DNA of 64,000 bases. Source: Polyodon spathula (Eukaryota; Chordata; Actinopteri; Acipenseriformes; Polyodontidae). Shown here piece after piece: positions 41,561-53,800 of this stretch. The DNA lies in NCBI RefSeq assembly GCF_017654505.1, contig NC_054553.1, positions 3,575,974-3,639,973 of the forward strand. The letters are read 5' to 3'. The notes under the pieces are model-generated. The model saw only the letters and a list, made by a program, of their open reading frames with translations. It had not been told where the DNA came from and ran no database searches. Every line of letters starts with the position of its first letter. The first letter of the stretch is position 1. The position numbers and the translations under genes are program-made.

Positions 41561-43357
41561 TGTCGGGAAACAAGTCCGGGCCAAAGAAAAAAAAACAATT
41601 AGGATTTTTAAAAAAATTAACCGAAAACCCCGCCAAACAGAAACGCCTGACCTCGAAGACCTGGTCACTTACAAACCCTGTAACACTGAAACATTCTTCT
41701 GACAGTAATATAAAGCTATCAGGTAATATCCCGGGGTATATAATGGACAGTTTGTACACAGTCTTGTTTGATATTTACCACGGCGTTTGACAAATAGAAG
41801 AGTTTTACTGTATTTAAGTGCATTGTTCTTCAAAAGAATTGAATCCATGCCGTAGCTGTGTCGTTACAGAGCACTGCACTGTCACAGACTGTGACTGCAG
41901 TTAAATGCTGCCCTAGTTCTGGTCTGACACTTAGCTTTCCGGATGGAGCTCTGCGACACCGGTGCAAGGCGGCTGAGGTAAGAGGTTGGGAAATTCTCAG
42001 ATTCAAGTAAACTAGTTTCACCGTGCATTAAATACCTTCCCCTCCTTATAAACTGCACAGGCCACGGAAATGAATCTATAGAAAGCCAGTATGATACACA
42101 CGTTTAAACCGGACCATGCTTACCACGGGCTCCACAATGTACACCAATGGGTTGCTGTGGGGAACTTACAAAGTATATACACCACACTTGTATATATATA
42201 TATATATATATACATACATATATATATATATATACATCTCTCATTTTAAATTAGAGTTTAAACAGTTAATCACAAAGAAAACAGCCCCCTGTAACGACAA
42301 AGCACGAAAACTGCAAGCCGCTCGCTCTCGCACAGGCGCAATCACCGTGTATTTATTTATTTATTTATTTATTTAATTTTATTTATTAAAAAAAAAAAAA
42401 AAAAAAATAAAAAAGATTCTAGGGCCCGGGAGTGCTCCATCTTCATGGTGACTGCTTGTGCCCGAACTTTGGGCGGAACTAGTTTGACAAAAGTATGATA
42501 ATCAAACAAATCTGCACGCCCCCCCACAAAAAAAAAAAAACCGAACCCACCCGGGCCGACGCATTTGCCAAGAAACTGATTTATTTTTTTTTTGTTTACA
42601 TCCTAAATGGGCGTAAAAAAAAAACCGAACCCCACCCGGCTGCGTAAAAGGTTCTTTTATTTATTTATTTTTTTTTTTACATCTAGCTACACTAGTTCTG
42701 AAACGCTTATTTAAACAGTTACAGCAAAGGGACCCCCTCCACCCGCCCGCATTGCCAACAGTAGCAATCAACATGCTAGTATTGTGATCTAACTGCAATA
42801 AACCAAACTAATTAACTGTTACCATGATCTGCAACTCCGCACGCTGCACGGTGGAGCTCGTCTCCCTCCCAAACCTGCGCCTGGATTATAATGCGCTGTG
42901 CAGGCAGAACGCACGCGTGCATTATTTTACACTATTTATTTATTTATTTATTTATTTTTATTTTGAACAGCAAAAACAACAACGGAGCTCGTGATGTACG
43001 GAGGTCCACATTGCAACACCACTGGCGCCATGTGAATTTCAAACTGCAACTGCACAGCGCACCAGCGTCCAGTGCTCACAACCTGGCATTAATGCTGATG
43101 GGACCGACTCCGTGTAAAAACGTGCCGTTCATAACGTGCAATTTGTGTCAAGACTGCACCCCCCTCCCCTATATAGAACAGGTGAGATGCGGTAGTGATG
43201 ATAATACGAAAAATGTTTTCATGTAATAATTTAAACGTTTTTAAATGCATGTATGCGTAACGTTATGGCTATGCAAGCTAGTGCTGTCGTTTTATTAATA
43301 TACAATCCTCTATAAAAAATAAAAACAAAATATAAACTCGTTTCTGCTGCACAATAG

Positions 43358-43425
<68 letters not shown>
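43358..43425. repeat. (ATT)n microsatellite
   Basis: About 22 ATT units, 170 nt from candidate promoter B. Confidence 0.97.
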
Positions 43426-43589
43426 CACGGACTGCTCAGTATTGCATGCGAGATAATACATAAAACAAGGTTTTCCCGTTCCCCCTTTTTTTCAAATCGA
43501 TACGATCGCTTAAATATACAGAACTGCGCTTGAAAATGAATATTTTACTTTGTTTTGCAGATTCAAAAAAACGTCTGGAGTGGGCTGAG

Positions 43590-43715
43590 AAAAGTTTACC
43601 AAACTGGCGCGAAATGGTTTCACCGTGCGCGGACCTTAGGGCGGCGCCTGGGTCCGCCCCCAATCGCAAACAGATTCGGGGGAGGGAAAGCGAGCAGATC
43701 CGCCCAGAGCAATTA
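43590..43715 (-). promoter_or_regulatory. CpG-rich candidate promoter B with E2F-type site
   Basis: Contains GGCGCGAAA at 43606-43614 (TTTCGCGCC on the minus strand, a textbook E2F site), a GC box (ggtccgcccc) and a CCAAT at 43660-43664. The mammalian miR-17-92 host promoter is E2F-responsive, so the context fits a primary microRNA promoter 3.6 kb upstream of the cluster. This is inference. Confidence 0.45.
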
Positions 43716-44701
43716 GCATAATCAATCTCATTGTCTTCTTTTAGAATTCCTCTCGCATTAATAGGGAGCGAGTAACACGCTCCGTGCCTTTTTACATGTA
43801 ACGGGGTTTATGTGATCGAAATGTAGAAATAATAATAAAGTAAAAACCTCGTGGGTGGTTACGAGGATGTGATAGTTGATCTATAATAACGAATACAAAT
43901 AATTCAAAAAAAAAAAAAAAAAAAAAAAGTTAAATAATCAATCTGAAAACTTCAGTAAAACTCCTGTTTATTTTGTAAACAAATAAACACCAATAATCTT
44001 TGTATTGACCTGCAATTTTAAATTGAAACATAAGTTAGGGTTTTTTTTTTGTTTGTTTGTTTCTTTTTTGTTTGTTTTTTAAGGTTAACGGCTGTCAATG
44101 ATAATTGACAACAACTTATTTTATGTATTTATTTGTGTTCGAATTATATTACATTTTACAATTACTTTTCAATACAGTTAATAAATTATACTATTTTAAA
44201 TTGTAAATGATTAACTCATAACCGTTTTCTTTAAAAAAAAAAAAAAAACCTTTAGCCTGAATAATTCAGAATTACTTAAAAACACACACACACACACACA
44301 CAAAATTCGTTGAGCAAAGACACGCCATGAGTGAAGTCGTTTCGGGAAAACATTGTGTTTATATATATCTCTATCTATCTGCCTCTGCAATACAGATTCA
44401 TTAAGATAAGAACCAGATGAGAATGAACCGCTTCTGCAATACACGACCATCATGCGTGTCTGATTTTCTTTTTTTTTTTTTAAAGCCATAAGGTTCGAGA
44501 CCTTTAACCTTACCCTGATCCTTCCTTCCTTCCCTCCCCCATTCAACTCAACCCCCTCATCCCCTCACCCACTCACTCACTCACACTGACACAGAGTAAC
44601 CCTGCAGACTTCAACACAACGCTAAAACCATTCACAAAACAGACAGACCTCATTGATCAGAACCGCAATTCACTCACACTGTGACTAGAAAACAAATCAT
44701 A

Positions 44702-44802
<101 letters not shown>

Positions 44803-45289
44803 CACAGATATTTACAAATATATTTTTGCACGATTATTCACGCAAGGCAATGAAATGTTACAAATGTGTAGGGTTGAAATGAATGTGAACGTTTGGACAC
44901 AATGAACTTATTTATTTATTTGATAGTTTTAACAACCCAGACCGACAGCCCGCCCACAGGGAGCCCCCATACCTTGCAGCAAACTAAAAATATTTCTCAA
45001 CTTCTCCAGACCCATATATCCGCTCTTCAGTGCGTGACGGGAAACGCGTTTTTTTTTGTTTGTTTTTTGTTGTTGTTTTGAATGCCAGTGCTTCACAAGG
45101 GTGTTAGCTCTCCAGAACCAGAGGTTCCTTTAACATGTTTACAGAGTGACACAGCTGATAAAGTTAATACCTGGAAAACATACACATGTGACGCAACCCT
45201 GGGCAGGTTTTATTTATCATATTCTTTTAAGAACAAAGACTACAAACACCATGCAGTAAAGGTGAATAATATGAATGAACCATTATTGC

Positions 45290-45293
<4 letters not shown>

Positions 45294-45367
<74 letters not shown>
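45294..45367. repeat. (TA)n microsatellite
   Basis: About 36 TA units. Confidence 0.97.
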
Positions 45368-45368
<1 letters not shown>

Positions 45369-45875
45369 TATTATATATATCAGCGCCATAAGCGAGTTTA
45401 TTTGTGAATGTGACAGAAAGCACAAGGCAAGGCTTTTGTTTGATCACAGTTATATATTTGATTTATGTCCACTTCTTGTTAAGTGATTATTTAGATGTGT
45501 TCCTTTTGCTTTAAAGATTGTCAAAGTGGAATTTTAGTTTAATTATTATTATTATTAGAAGTGGTGTTTTTTTTCCCCATTGTAAAGTAATAATAACTAA
45601 TATTGCTTTAATTTAAAAAAGTAACCAGTTAGTCACAAACCACAACTCTACAACACGACTATATAAAGACATCATATCACTGCTTTCAAATTGAAAAAAG
45701 AAACTTGAAAAATGAACTTCGCATTTATTATAATGTTTGCTTAAGAACAACACATTTCCTGGCGACGCAGCCTGTTTGTTTTAAAACATAAAATGTGTAT
45801 TTTTTATAAACCCAATTGATTGGTGTTCGTTGTAGTGATAATAGTACTAGATATATACTATGATTATTTGTGGTA

Positions 45876-45876
<1 letters not shown>

Positions 45877-45951
<75 letters not shown>

Positions 45952-45955
45952 GTTT

Positions 45956-46023
<68 letters not shown>
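45877..46023. repeat. (TTA)n followed by (TAA)n, natural hairpin
   Basis: A run of about 25 TTA units (45877-45950) is followed after a 6-nt spacer by about 22 TAA units (45957-46023). The halves are complementary and can form a near-perfect cruciform of more than 60 bp. Confidence 0.95.
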
Positions 46024-46024
<1 letters not shown>

Positions 46025-46139
46025 CTAATAATCATTATCAAATATATAATAATTTATATATAATAAATATATATTGATGATATTAACATGATAACACTTA
46101 TTTCAGGAATAAAAACCACTTATGGTGCTTATATTAATC

Positions 46140-46206
<67 letters not shown>
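46140..46206. repeat. (AAT)n microsatellite
   Basis: About 22 AAT units, 115 nt to the right of the TTA/TAA hairpin. Confidence 0.97.
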
Positions 46207-46208
<2 letters not shown>

Positions 46209-47277
46209 AAGATTTGTATTAATGTAATAAATACATCTGCAGGCATTCTTTAAAGGGTTAACGTGTACTACTTTGCATCATTTTTTTTTTTTTTTTTTTA
46301 AACTGTTTTGTGTTTTTGTTGGAAAAAAAAAAAACGCACGAAATGTTTCGAATGTAACGAATTGAAAGAGTGTCGAGTATTTATTCCGAGTCGTGTATCT
46401 ATCTGTACATTATTACTGAGGTCTCTTTGCAATACAGAGCAGACGCTTCCAGTGTGACTCGAACATACAGCACCAGCCCACACAAACCCTACTGGTGCTA
46501 GAGCGGCCCGTCTCCCTGAATGCTGCAGGTAAAAACAGCAGACACGGTTTCCCTCCTTCAGCCCCGATGTCGAGCAGGTGTGTCTTCATCAGCTTTTTAC
46601 CGGCAGTGTCAGTAAGATGAATCCCCATAAGCCAGCTTGCTGTCGCTGTTGTAAGGTGGCTCCCATGTCTTCATACTGGTTTTAGCCCTGGTTTTAATTA
46701 CACTGTCATTGTTAATCAAAGCATGGTACTCCTTTCATCTGTAATTTAAGGCTGACTCAGTCTGTAAACGGCCCCTTCCTCTGTTTGTGTCATTAATACA
46801 ATTTTGATCTCAATAACTTTCATTTGTGTTAATATGCTCAACAATTTCTTCAACGCGTGATACAGTCATTCAAAATGCCATTCATTCATTCAAAATGCCA
46901 TTCATTCATTCGCCTTACTTTTTTTTGGAATGTCGTGGAGACTCCAGCTTGCTGTTCTGGACCCCAGTGCAGGCTGCAGGACAGTCCTTCTCCACGCACA
47001 CTGCTTCCTCATCGTCCCGCAGCAGGATAACAGCCCGAGCCCCGACCGAACCTCCCTACCCCCACTCCGGACCCGGAGCCCCTTCACCCCACTTCCTGCG
47101 TGTTGGAAGAGCCGGCTGGGAACAAAGGGCCAGCACAATGACTTTTTTGGATTCGTTTATTTGTAAAATCTGCCTTTAAAACGATTATAATTAAATGTAC
47201 GCTCACCAGGCTATTATCACCTTAAAATAATTACGACACACACGCACACACATATATATGTAAGTATATGTATGTGT

Positions 47278-47313
47278 GTATATGTATGTATATATATATT
47301 ATATATAATATAT

Positions 47314-47365
<52 letters not shown>

Positions 47366-47423
47366 CATACATACATATATATATGTGTGTGTGGTGTGTG
47401 GGGGGGGGGGGGGGGGGGGGGGG
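47278..47423. repeat. (TA/CATA)n tract ending in a G24 run
   Basis: An AT/ATAC repeat passes into tgtgtgtggtgtgtg and then 24 consecutive G (47400-47423), a strong G-quadruplex candidate and a likely assembly weak point. Confidence 0.95.
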
Positions 47424-48753
47424 TTGATTGGTTTTTATCTTTGGGTGTGTATACTCTTAGTTATTTTGTAGTGTTACAATGTTTCGCTATTAGCATTTTC
47501 AAAGCCAGCATATCCATTAGTAAGCTGGGTACATCACACATACATCAACACAGTTATTCATACACCCATGTTGAAAAGTCGTGATTTTTTGTTTGGATGC
47601 ATTCTAATGCATTTCCCCGATGGAAGATCACTATTATAAGCAGTAGTGAGGTTCATGTAAGCTGTAGCCTGGCAGTCCTCGCTATTATTATCATGGGCAT
47701 TTTGATTGTGCGCTTTACCCGTGATTGGTCATTACAGCATCCACTCTGTTAGAGGGCGCTAGAAGAACAGCCAACTCTTATTCGAGGAGAGAGGAGCCAC
47801 TCTGATTTAATCACATAGTTGGTAGGTGATAGGAGAGGAGCAAGACGTAAACGTTTCAACGGTTTACGTGAATTACGTGTCACTATGGATACGGGGCTCT
47901 GCGTGGAGTTCTTCTGTGTAAAGTGTTTTTATATGTAAATACACACACATTTCGTGTCTTGTGCATGTCTTGTGTATTGTTAATCGTGTTTTGTTGATTA
48001 TATGAAACACGAATTGCCGCGGCGAGTTGCGGTGTTGTAATGCACACTGTATGCGTTTAGCGTTACTGTGCATGTGAAGTAAATACACTGTCACCCAGTT
48101 TTTAATTATTTGTGAGTGATTATGTATAGTTATTAAATGTAATACTTATTTTGAATCACTAGCTGCTGGACTCGTTTATTTCCGTAGGGTTTGGAGGTGA
48201 CAGCCCTTCTGGGATACTGTGTTTGGTAATACTGCAGTGTAATAACTGGAACAGAATTGATAGTAGATTTAAGGTATCGGTTCGGTTCTGCCAGTTCGTA
48301 CGGCCTCATAACAAAAGCGAGAATACCGTGTGTTGTGTTTTCAATAACTGTAAGCGCCTGACTCAGCGGCCAGTTTCAGCGTAATGCCCAACATTTAGCA
48401 GGCTGATAGCTAACAGCAAGCTACTGTATATTCCTTCAACCGACCAGTTTATAGTTTTGTATACATGAACTTGGCTACTCTAAATGATCAAATGACAAAC
48501 ATTTTCCTTTAAGTTTCTGGAATGGAATTAAACCGGATTTAGACGGACCCCGGCTGCGTTTTCAAAGCCGTATTCAGCTCCACATTGCTCCGTGCTCCTT
48601 AGTACTGAGATCTGTACTGTAGTATAGATTTCCCCTCACCGTAACTTTTATAAAATAATCCACTCACGCTGTGTGGTGAGTGAGGTTTTATGTCTTTAAT
48701 GTAATGTATTTTCTTTCCATCACTGACAGGTAGAAAGTATTCAGAGTGAAGCA

Positions 48754-49693
48754 ATGGAAGATATTCAGAACAGGGAGAAGGAGGGGGAGCCTCACTGGGT
48801 GGCTCAGCTGTAGAGAACAGCCTTGCCCCTGGGACGCGACCCCCTCTCCTGCTGTCTGAGAAGCAGGCTGTCCAGAGAACGGAGCGTGTGCAGGAGATCT
48901 GTCGGGGGGCACTGAGAGGGCTGCAGGAGGGGGAGAGACAGGACAGGAAGGACCGCCTAGCGTAGAGGATGGTTTGGGAACCTCAGAGAGGAACCAATGT
49001 GGAGGTGTCCTCCAATATCACCACTGCTAGCACTACCTGTCCTGCCTTACAGAACAGCACGGAGCATGCCTCAAAAGAGGAGCACACCAGAGGAGTGACA
49101 GAGCCATGCATCTGGAGTGCGCAGGAGCTGTCCGCCAGGAAGATTCAGAGCGCCGACGGCTGGAAACCCGCCAGGCTGAGGCGCTGGAAGAGATTGAAAT
49201 GCAGTGTGGCGAGCAAGGGTCGCTGGAGCAGGCTCTGGGGTCCAGGGAGAGGGATCTGGCCAGCTCCAGGCAGCAGAACGAAAGCAGGGCCCTTCATCTA
49301 CAGACGATACAGGGGGAAGCTGGCAGGAGAGACGCCAGACTGGAGGCCCAGATGCGGGTGAGGGCAACCGACTACTGAGACCTGGCCCAGGAGCTTCAGA
49401 AAGCCAGGTCGGAAATCCAGGAGCTCACCCTGCACAACAGGGAGCTGGCCACAGAGCTGTGGAGGTTGAGACAGGAGTAGGAGGCAGAGAGACTGAGGTA
49501 GGAGGAGCTGGCACAGGTGCAGTGCGAGGTGGCTGTCAGAGGGACTTGGAGGCTGCCCGAAGCGAGCTTGCTGTGGAGAAACAGAGGCACGGCCGGAGCC
49601 CGAGTGCCTTGGGAGTTGCTCAGGAGGCACTTTGCTAGCTTACCTGCCCAGGAGATGCAGGACACCTTCACTGCTAAGTTTGCGCAGAACTGA
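48754..49693 (+). pseudogene. ccdc160: CCDC160 relic with stops and frameshifts
   Basis: CCDC160 is a coiled-coil protein of unknown function that lies between GPC3 and PHF6 in human, on the PHF6 strand, as here. From about 49106 one frame gives a heptad-like, Glu/Arg/Leu-rich coiled coil. LQKARSEIQELTLHNREL aligns with human LQQAKEVIHKLNLENRNL, and ELLRRHFAS near the end aligns with ELLRKHYAS. The frame is broken by TGA at 49376-49378 and by two TAG codons near 49478 and 49499. Between about 49530 and 49605 the similarity (DLEAARSELAVEKQ) is in another frame, then returns. The last frame ends in TGA at 49691-49693, and AATAAA follows at 49700-49705. The N-terminal part (ATG at 48754, stop within 20 codons) is hardly recognisable. 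Confidence 0.8.
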
Positions 49694-52600
49694 TCCGGAA
49701 ATAAATATTTACTGTAAAGGGGATAACAACAAACTAGACAATCATAAGCACCATCGCTTTGCACATGTGGTGGAATCTACACTGTCAAGTGACTGAACTT
49801 TCTTGCAAGTCTTCATCACGTTGATGATACTCACAGGACCGAGAAATCATAGCCCGCTCTATATACACAGGCACACGCTGAATGTAATGGGATATTATAG
49901 TGTAGAAGCAAAGGGGATTATCTGGAAAATATCAAATTAGGTAAAACCATGTGCCTGTTTTGTTTGTTTCTCTGAACCTGACACTCTTCTGTAAAGGCTG
50001 CAAAATGGCAGAGTCTTCACATATGATTAGTTGGGGCTTTTGGATTAAGGGCTTTCTGAAATTATAACAGGTTTTCACAATGGATTTTCCAAGCGCTGCT
50101 GTCTTGCTACATTGTTTCAGTCTTTAATAAAATTGATATTTTTATTGAACTCCGGAGTGATCTTGCTTTTATTTTTTGATATAGTAAAAGTGTGGTTGCC
50201 CCATCGGTGTTACAATAAGGAACACTTGCGCATTGAAGATAGAAATATATCAGTCATGATACGGATTCATCTGCTGAATTACACATGTCTGGCACACACA
50301 TCCGTACACAGCATTCCCCCAGACCCCCACCCTAGCTCACAGGACCTGGAGTTCCTGCAACCTAGTCCTACACTGAGCACCAGTAAGGTCCTGAACCAAG
50401 GTGGACTGGAGTCACAGAAGAGAAGCAGCACAGATTGACAACAGTTATTTAACAAGTGGGCGGGTACTGTATACAACATATTAGAAAGAAAACAAGGGTA
50501 AAACAGGTATGAAAGGACCTTTATTTTCTTAAATATACTTCCAACACCATTGTATCACCACATAAAATAAACATTATGTACAAGTCATTAGCTCCCCAAC
50601 AGGCAATGTTTGGAAACGGGAAAGCCATCAACAACGGCAGAAACAAAGGTAGCAGTTTGCAGAACTGTAGTTGATTATTATTATTTTAGAAAAGGTAAAA
50701 AGCAAGAGAATTAGTACTACAAACACCCCTCCCCCATTTATACATACATGACATCAATCTTAAAATCAATTTCACATCAATCTTAAACTTCCTAATGTTA
50801 GGCAAGGTAATCCATGATTAGTGCTAATCAGGTTCTGTGAAACCAGCCATATATATTTGAATTGGGTTTACTTCCACACACACACACATATACGCATACA
50901 TACATCAGTGTGTCCATCTTTTGGTTGATATGAATCTGTTACAGCAGCATTTACTACTGAGTTATACATATCATCGATATAAGATGCACCATGACTGTCT
51001 AAATATTAATAATCTGTTTAAATAATAAAAGTTATGACTGAGTAAACACGCAGTAAAACTCGAAAGGCTCAATTGTCAGCCTGTTTCCATTTGGCTCCGA
51101 CAGGACTGGTTTAAAAGCTGCTTAAAACAAAAAGCTGGACTCCTGTGATTGTGAACCACAGTTATGCCATACACTGTACTGAGCATGTTCATGGACATGC
51201 CAGGGATCAAGGTATCCTTTGCAGAGCACGAACATCAAGTGCCAACCATAACAGAAATGCAGTCCCGATCAGTCCCATTACCTCCACACACTGCTCTACT
51301 AGCTTAGCCTTGCTCAAGACCCTACCTGCACAGCAAGACCACCGTAATGCAACGCAGCTACTTTCCAGATTGGATCACTTTACATTTTAATATTGGAGCA
51401 CGTTTCAGCCATTCAATGTTTGTTTTTGTTTCTGTTAGCAGCCCTTTCAATGGACATGTCGAGTGTTCCTGCAGGCTGTCCAAGAGCAGTGCTCCCCATA
51501 AGGCTGTGGCACTGGAGGCTGGAGTTAATGATGTTTTTAAAATCTTGAAACATTAACAAATCATTGCTTCATGCTGGGTGTTGTTTTTGTGCATCTAATG
51601 CTTCTATATACAGTGTTGAAAGTGTTTGTGCATCAATGTGTGTGTGAGTGTGGATACAGCCATCACGCAGGTCACTCTCACACAACTGTTCCACTTCATT
51701 CTGTCCATGCAGCATTACTTCAAACCAGGAACGTTTTGAAATGTTACAAAAGACCTTGCCCCCCTCCCAAAAAAACAAAAAAACAAATACAATCTGGGTT
51801 TGCACACTTCTGCATGAAATACTAGATTCATATTAACAATCACGAAAGGAAAGGTTAATTAACAGGAATTTCAAAATCACTGGTGGTCAGCATTCCTCTT
51901 GCTGTGATTACATTACCAGTCTTCTAACGCCCAAAATGAAAAGCGCAGATTTACACTCAAGCGTAACAAAGTGCAGTATCATCATGCTGCAGGTCTGCAG
52001 CCTCTCCCACACCATGGCAAAGTTTTTTTCCTGGTTCAGCAGCATACAGCAGCAGCAGCTAAGTGAAGCAGTTCAGGTCATTGAGTTTCATTCTAATCCC
52101 TAGCCCCCAAGTGCATTCATGCTGAATTCATTATTCACATTGGAAACAGCTTAAAGGAGCCGAAAGTGCCGTACATCGCAGTCAACCCACCCCACTAAGG
52201 CAGGGCTGATGAACCCAATATGAGATCGCACCCTGCCAAGCAGTAATGCTGTGTGTGTCTACTAGCACTGGCGCCTGGGCTGGTGCTTATCCTTCTCTAA
52301 GCATGCACACATTTATATTTTATAGCATGCTGACAAAGTGCATTTTGTGTGCTGCTTTAAATGCTTTTTCTACACAGTAGCTTTTGTATTTACCATCATG
52401 CCCTACACTGCTAATGGATTCCAGTTCCGGATCTGTGTTTTTTAGAGTTGGTAAGGTTGTTATTGTATTTCACATTCACACACAGACCCTTTTTCTACAG
52501 TTCTACAAATCCCTGCTAGCTTGCAAGCAGGAACCGAGCTGCACTGTTTAGTGCTGCAGTGGGGAAGCAATTCACAGCTTCCCAGTACCTGTGCTTCTTC

Positions 52601-53608
52601 CTGTCAGTACCAGCACGGCACAAGAAGTATCTAATCACAGTTCACCTAGTGCACACGTTTCTTTGTTGGGACCACTTTGTTTTGGATGGGAGGGAGGGAT
52701 TCTGCAGCTGTACAGTGGACTGTGATAGGAGGCTATAAGGCATATTACTAAAGTGTGCAAGACAGTGTGCTGGCCAGCAATGCAAATAATATTTATAACT
52801 TGTTAAAACAGTAACAAATTAACTTCTTATCAGCAGGAACCCACCTACTCTCCCTCTGACCATCTCCCTTCCTCCCAGGGTGGGCAAAGAGGGGCTATTC
52901 CAGTCCAGGTTGCTGTTCCAACAGGGTCCACTGCTTCCTAGTGCACGCAGAATCATAAAACAGCCTGACCGGTTTCCAAGAGTCTTTGGTAATCAATCAT
53001 GTGCACTGAAGGACAGAAATACCAACATGTGGATCAGGATCAAATGCCTAATTTCAGTAAATAATGACACCTCTATAACCTGGACTGGAATAACCCTTGG
53101 GGACCAGTTGCCCGTCTGTTACGTAAAATTACCATCCCTTATTGAGACTAAAGCCCAGCAGACAGCACTGTATGTAACACAGATAAGCTTCCTATAAAAA
53201 TATAGAATACTACAATTCAAATCACCTGCTGCACAAACAGCATGCACACACCGCCCCAGCAGCTGTGTTTCATTATTATTATTATTTTTAAGCCCAGGCA
53301 CCCTATTATGCTCCAGGTTACGGTTAATCGAAGGATTTTCTCTCGAGCCTGCAGTTGAAGACAGCGATACAGTGCTCAAGGGTGGTGGCTGTGCGTGTGT
53401 GTTTTCTTTGGAGCGGATGCAGGGGCTGGGTTAGTGGGGCCTCCTGTGGCCCTGGTGGTCTCCTCAGGTCAAGGGGTTATTGTACTTTTGCAGGGGCAGA
53501 TTGAGCAGAGCCAGGTCCCCTGCAGTGCTGGGGGTCTCTTCGGAGCCCGGATGTGCTTGTTTCCTCAGGGACGGGGGCAGGTTGAGGAGGGGGCGGGGGT
53601 GATCAGGG
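49694..53608. other. intergenic region and probable cab39l1 3' UTR
   Basis: No coding exon seen. On the minus strand the stretch directly below the cab39l1 stop probably includes a long 3' UTR; an AATAAA (minus strand) lies at 50520-50525, which would give about 3.1 kb. The plus-strand open frame at 53395-53658 is antisense to the last cab39l1 exon. Short CA run at 50875-50886; otherwise plain sequence. Confidence 0.5.
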
Positions 53609-53800
53609 CTAGCCCTCCTGTGGCGCGGGGGGTCTCTTCAGGTCCCGGATCTGTTTGATCAGGTAGTTCTTCTCATCACAGAACTGCTCGTCGTCCGAAC
53701 GGTCCGACTGGAACTTGCTGAGGAACTCTATCAGCTTGGTCTGGTTCTTCAGGAGGATGTCCATCACCGGCTGCGTCTTGTTGGGGTTCGCAACAAACAC
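53609..53800 (-). CDS. cab39l1: cab39l1 coding exon 8 and stop
   Basis: Residues 281-343 and TAG (53609-53611): [39 protein letters not shown] and [18 protein letters not shown]. The C-terminal tail (PPAPQEG) is specific compared with human CAB39 (PAQQEA) and CAB39L (KTAP). Confidence 0.95.
   Translation of the reverse strand: MFVANPNKTQPVMDILLKNQTKLIEFLSKFQSDRSDDEQFCDEKNYLIKQIRDLKRPPAPQEG

Noticed and set aside
53395..53658. Plus-strand open frame at the cab39l1 3' end
   Set aside because: Its right part is antisense to coding exon 8 and the left part is GC-rich 3' flank with Gly/Val-rich translation.
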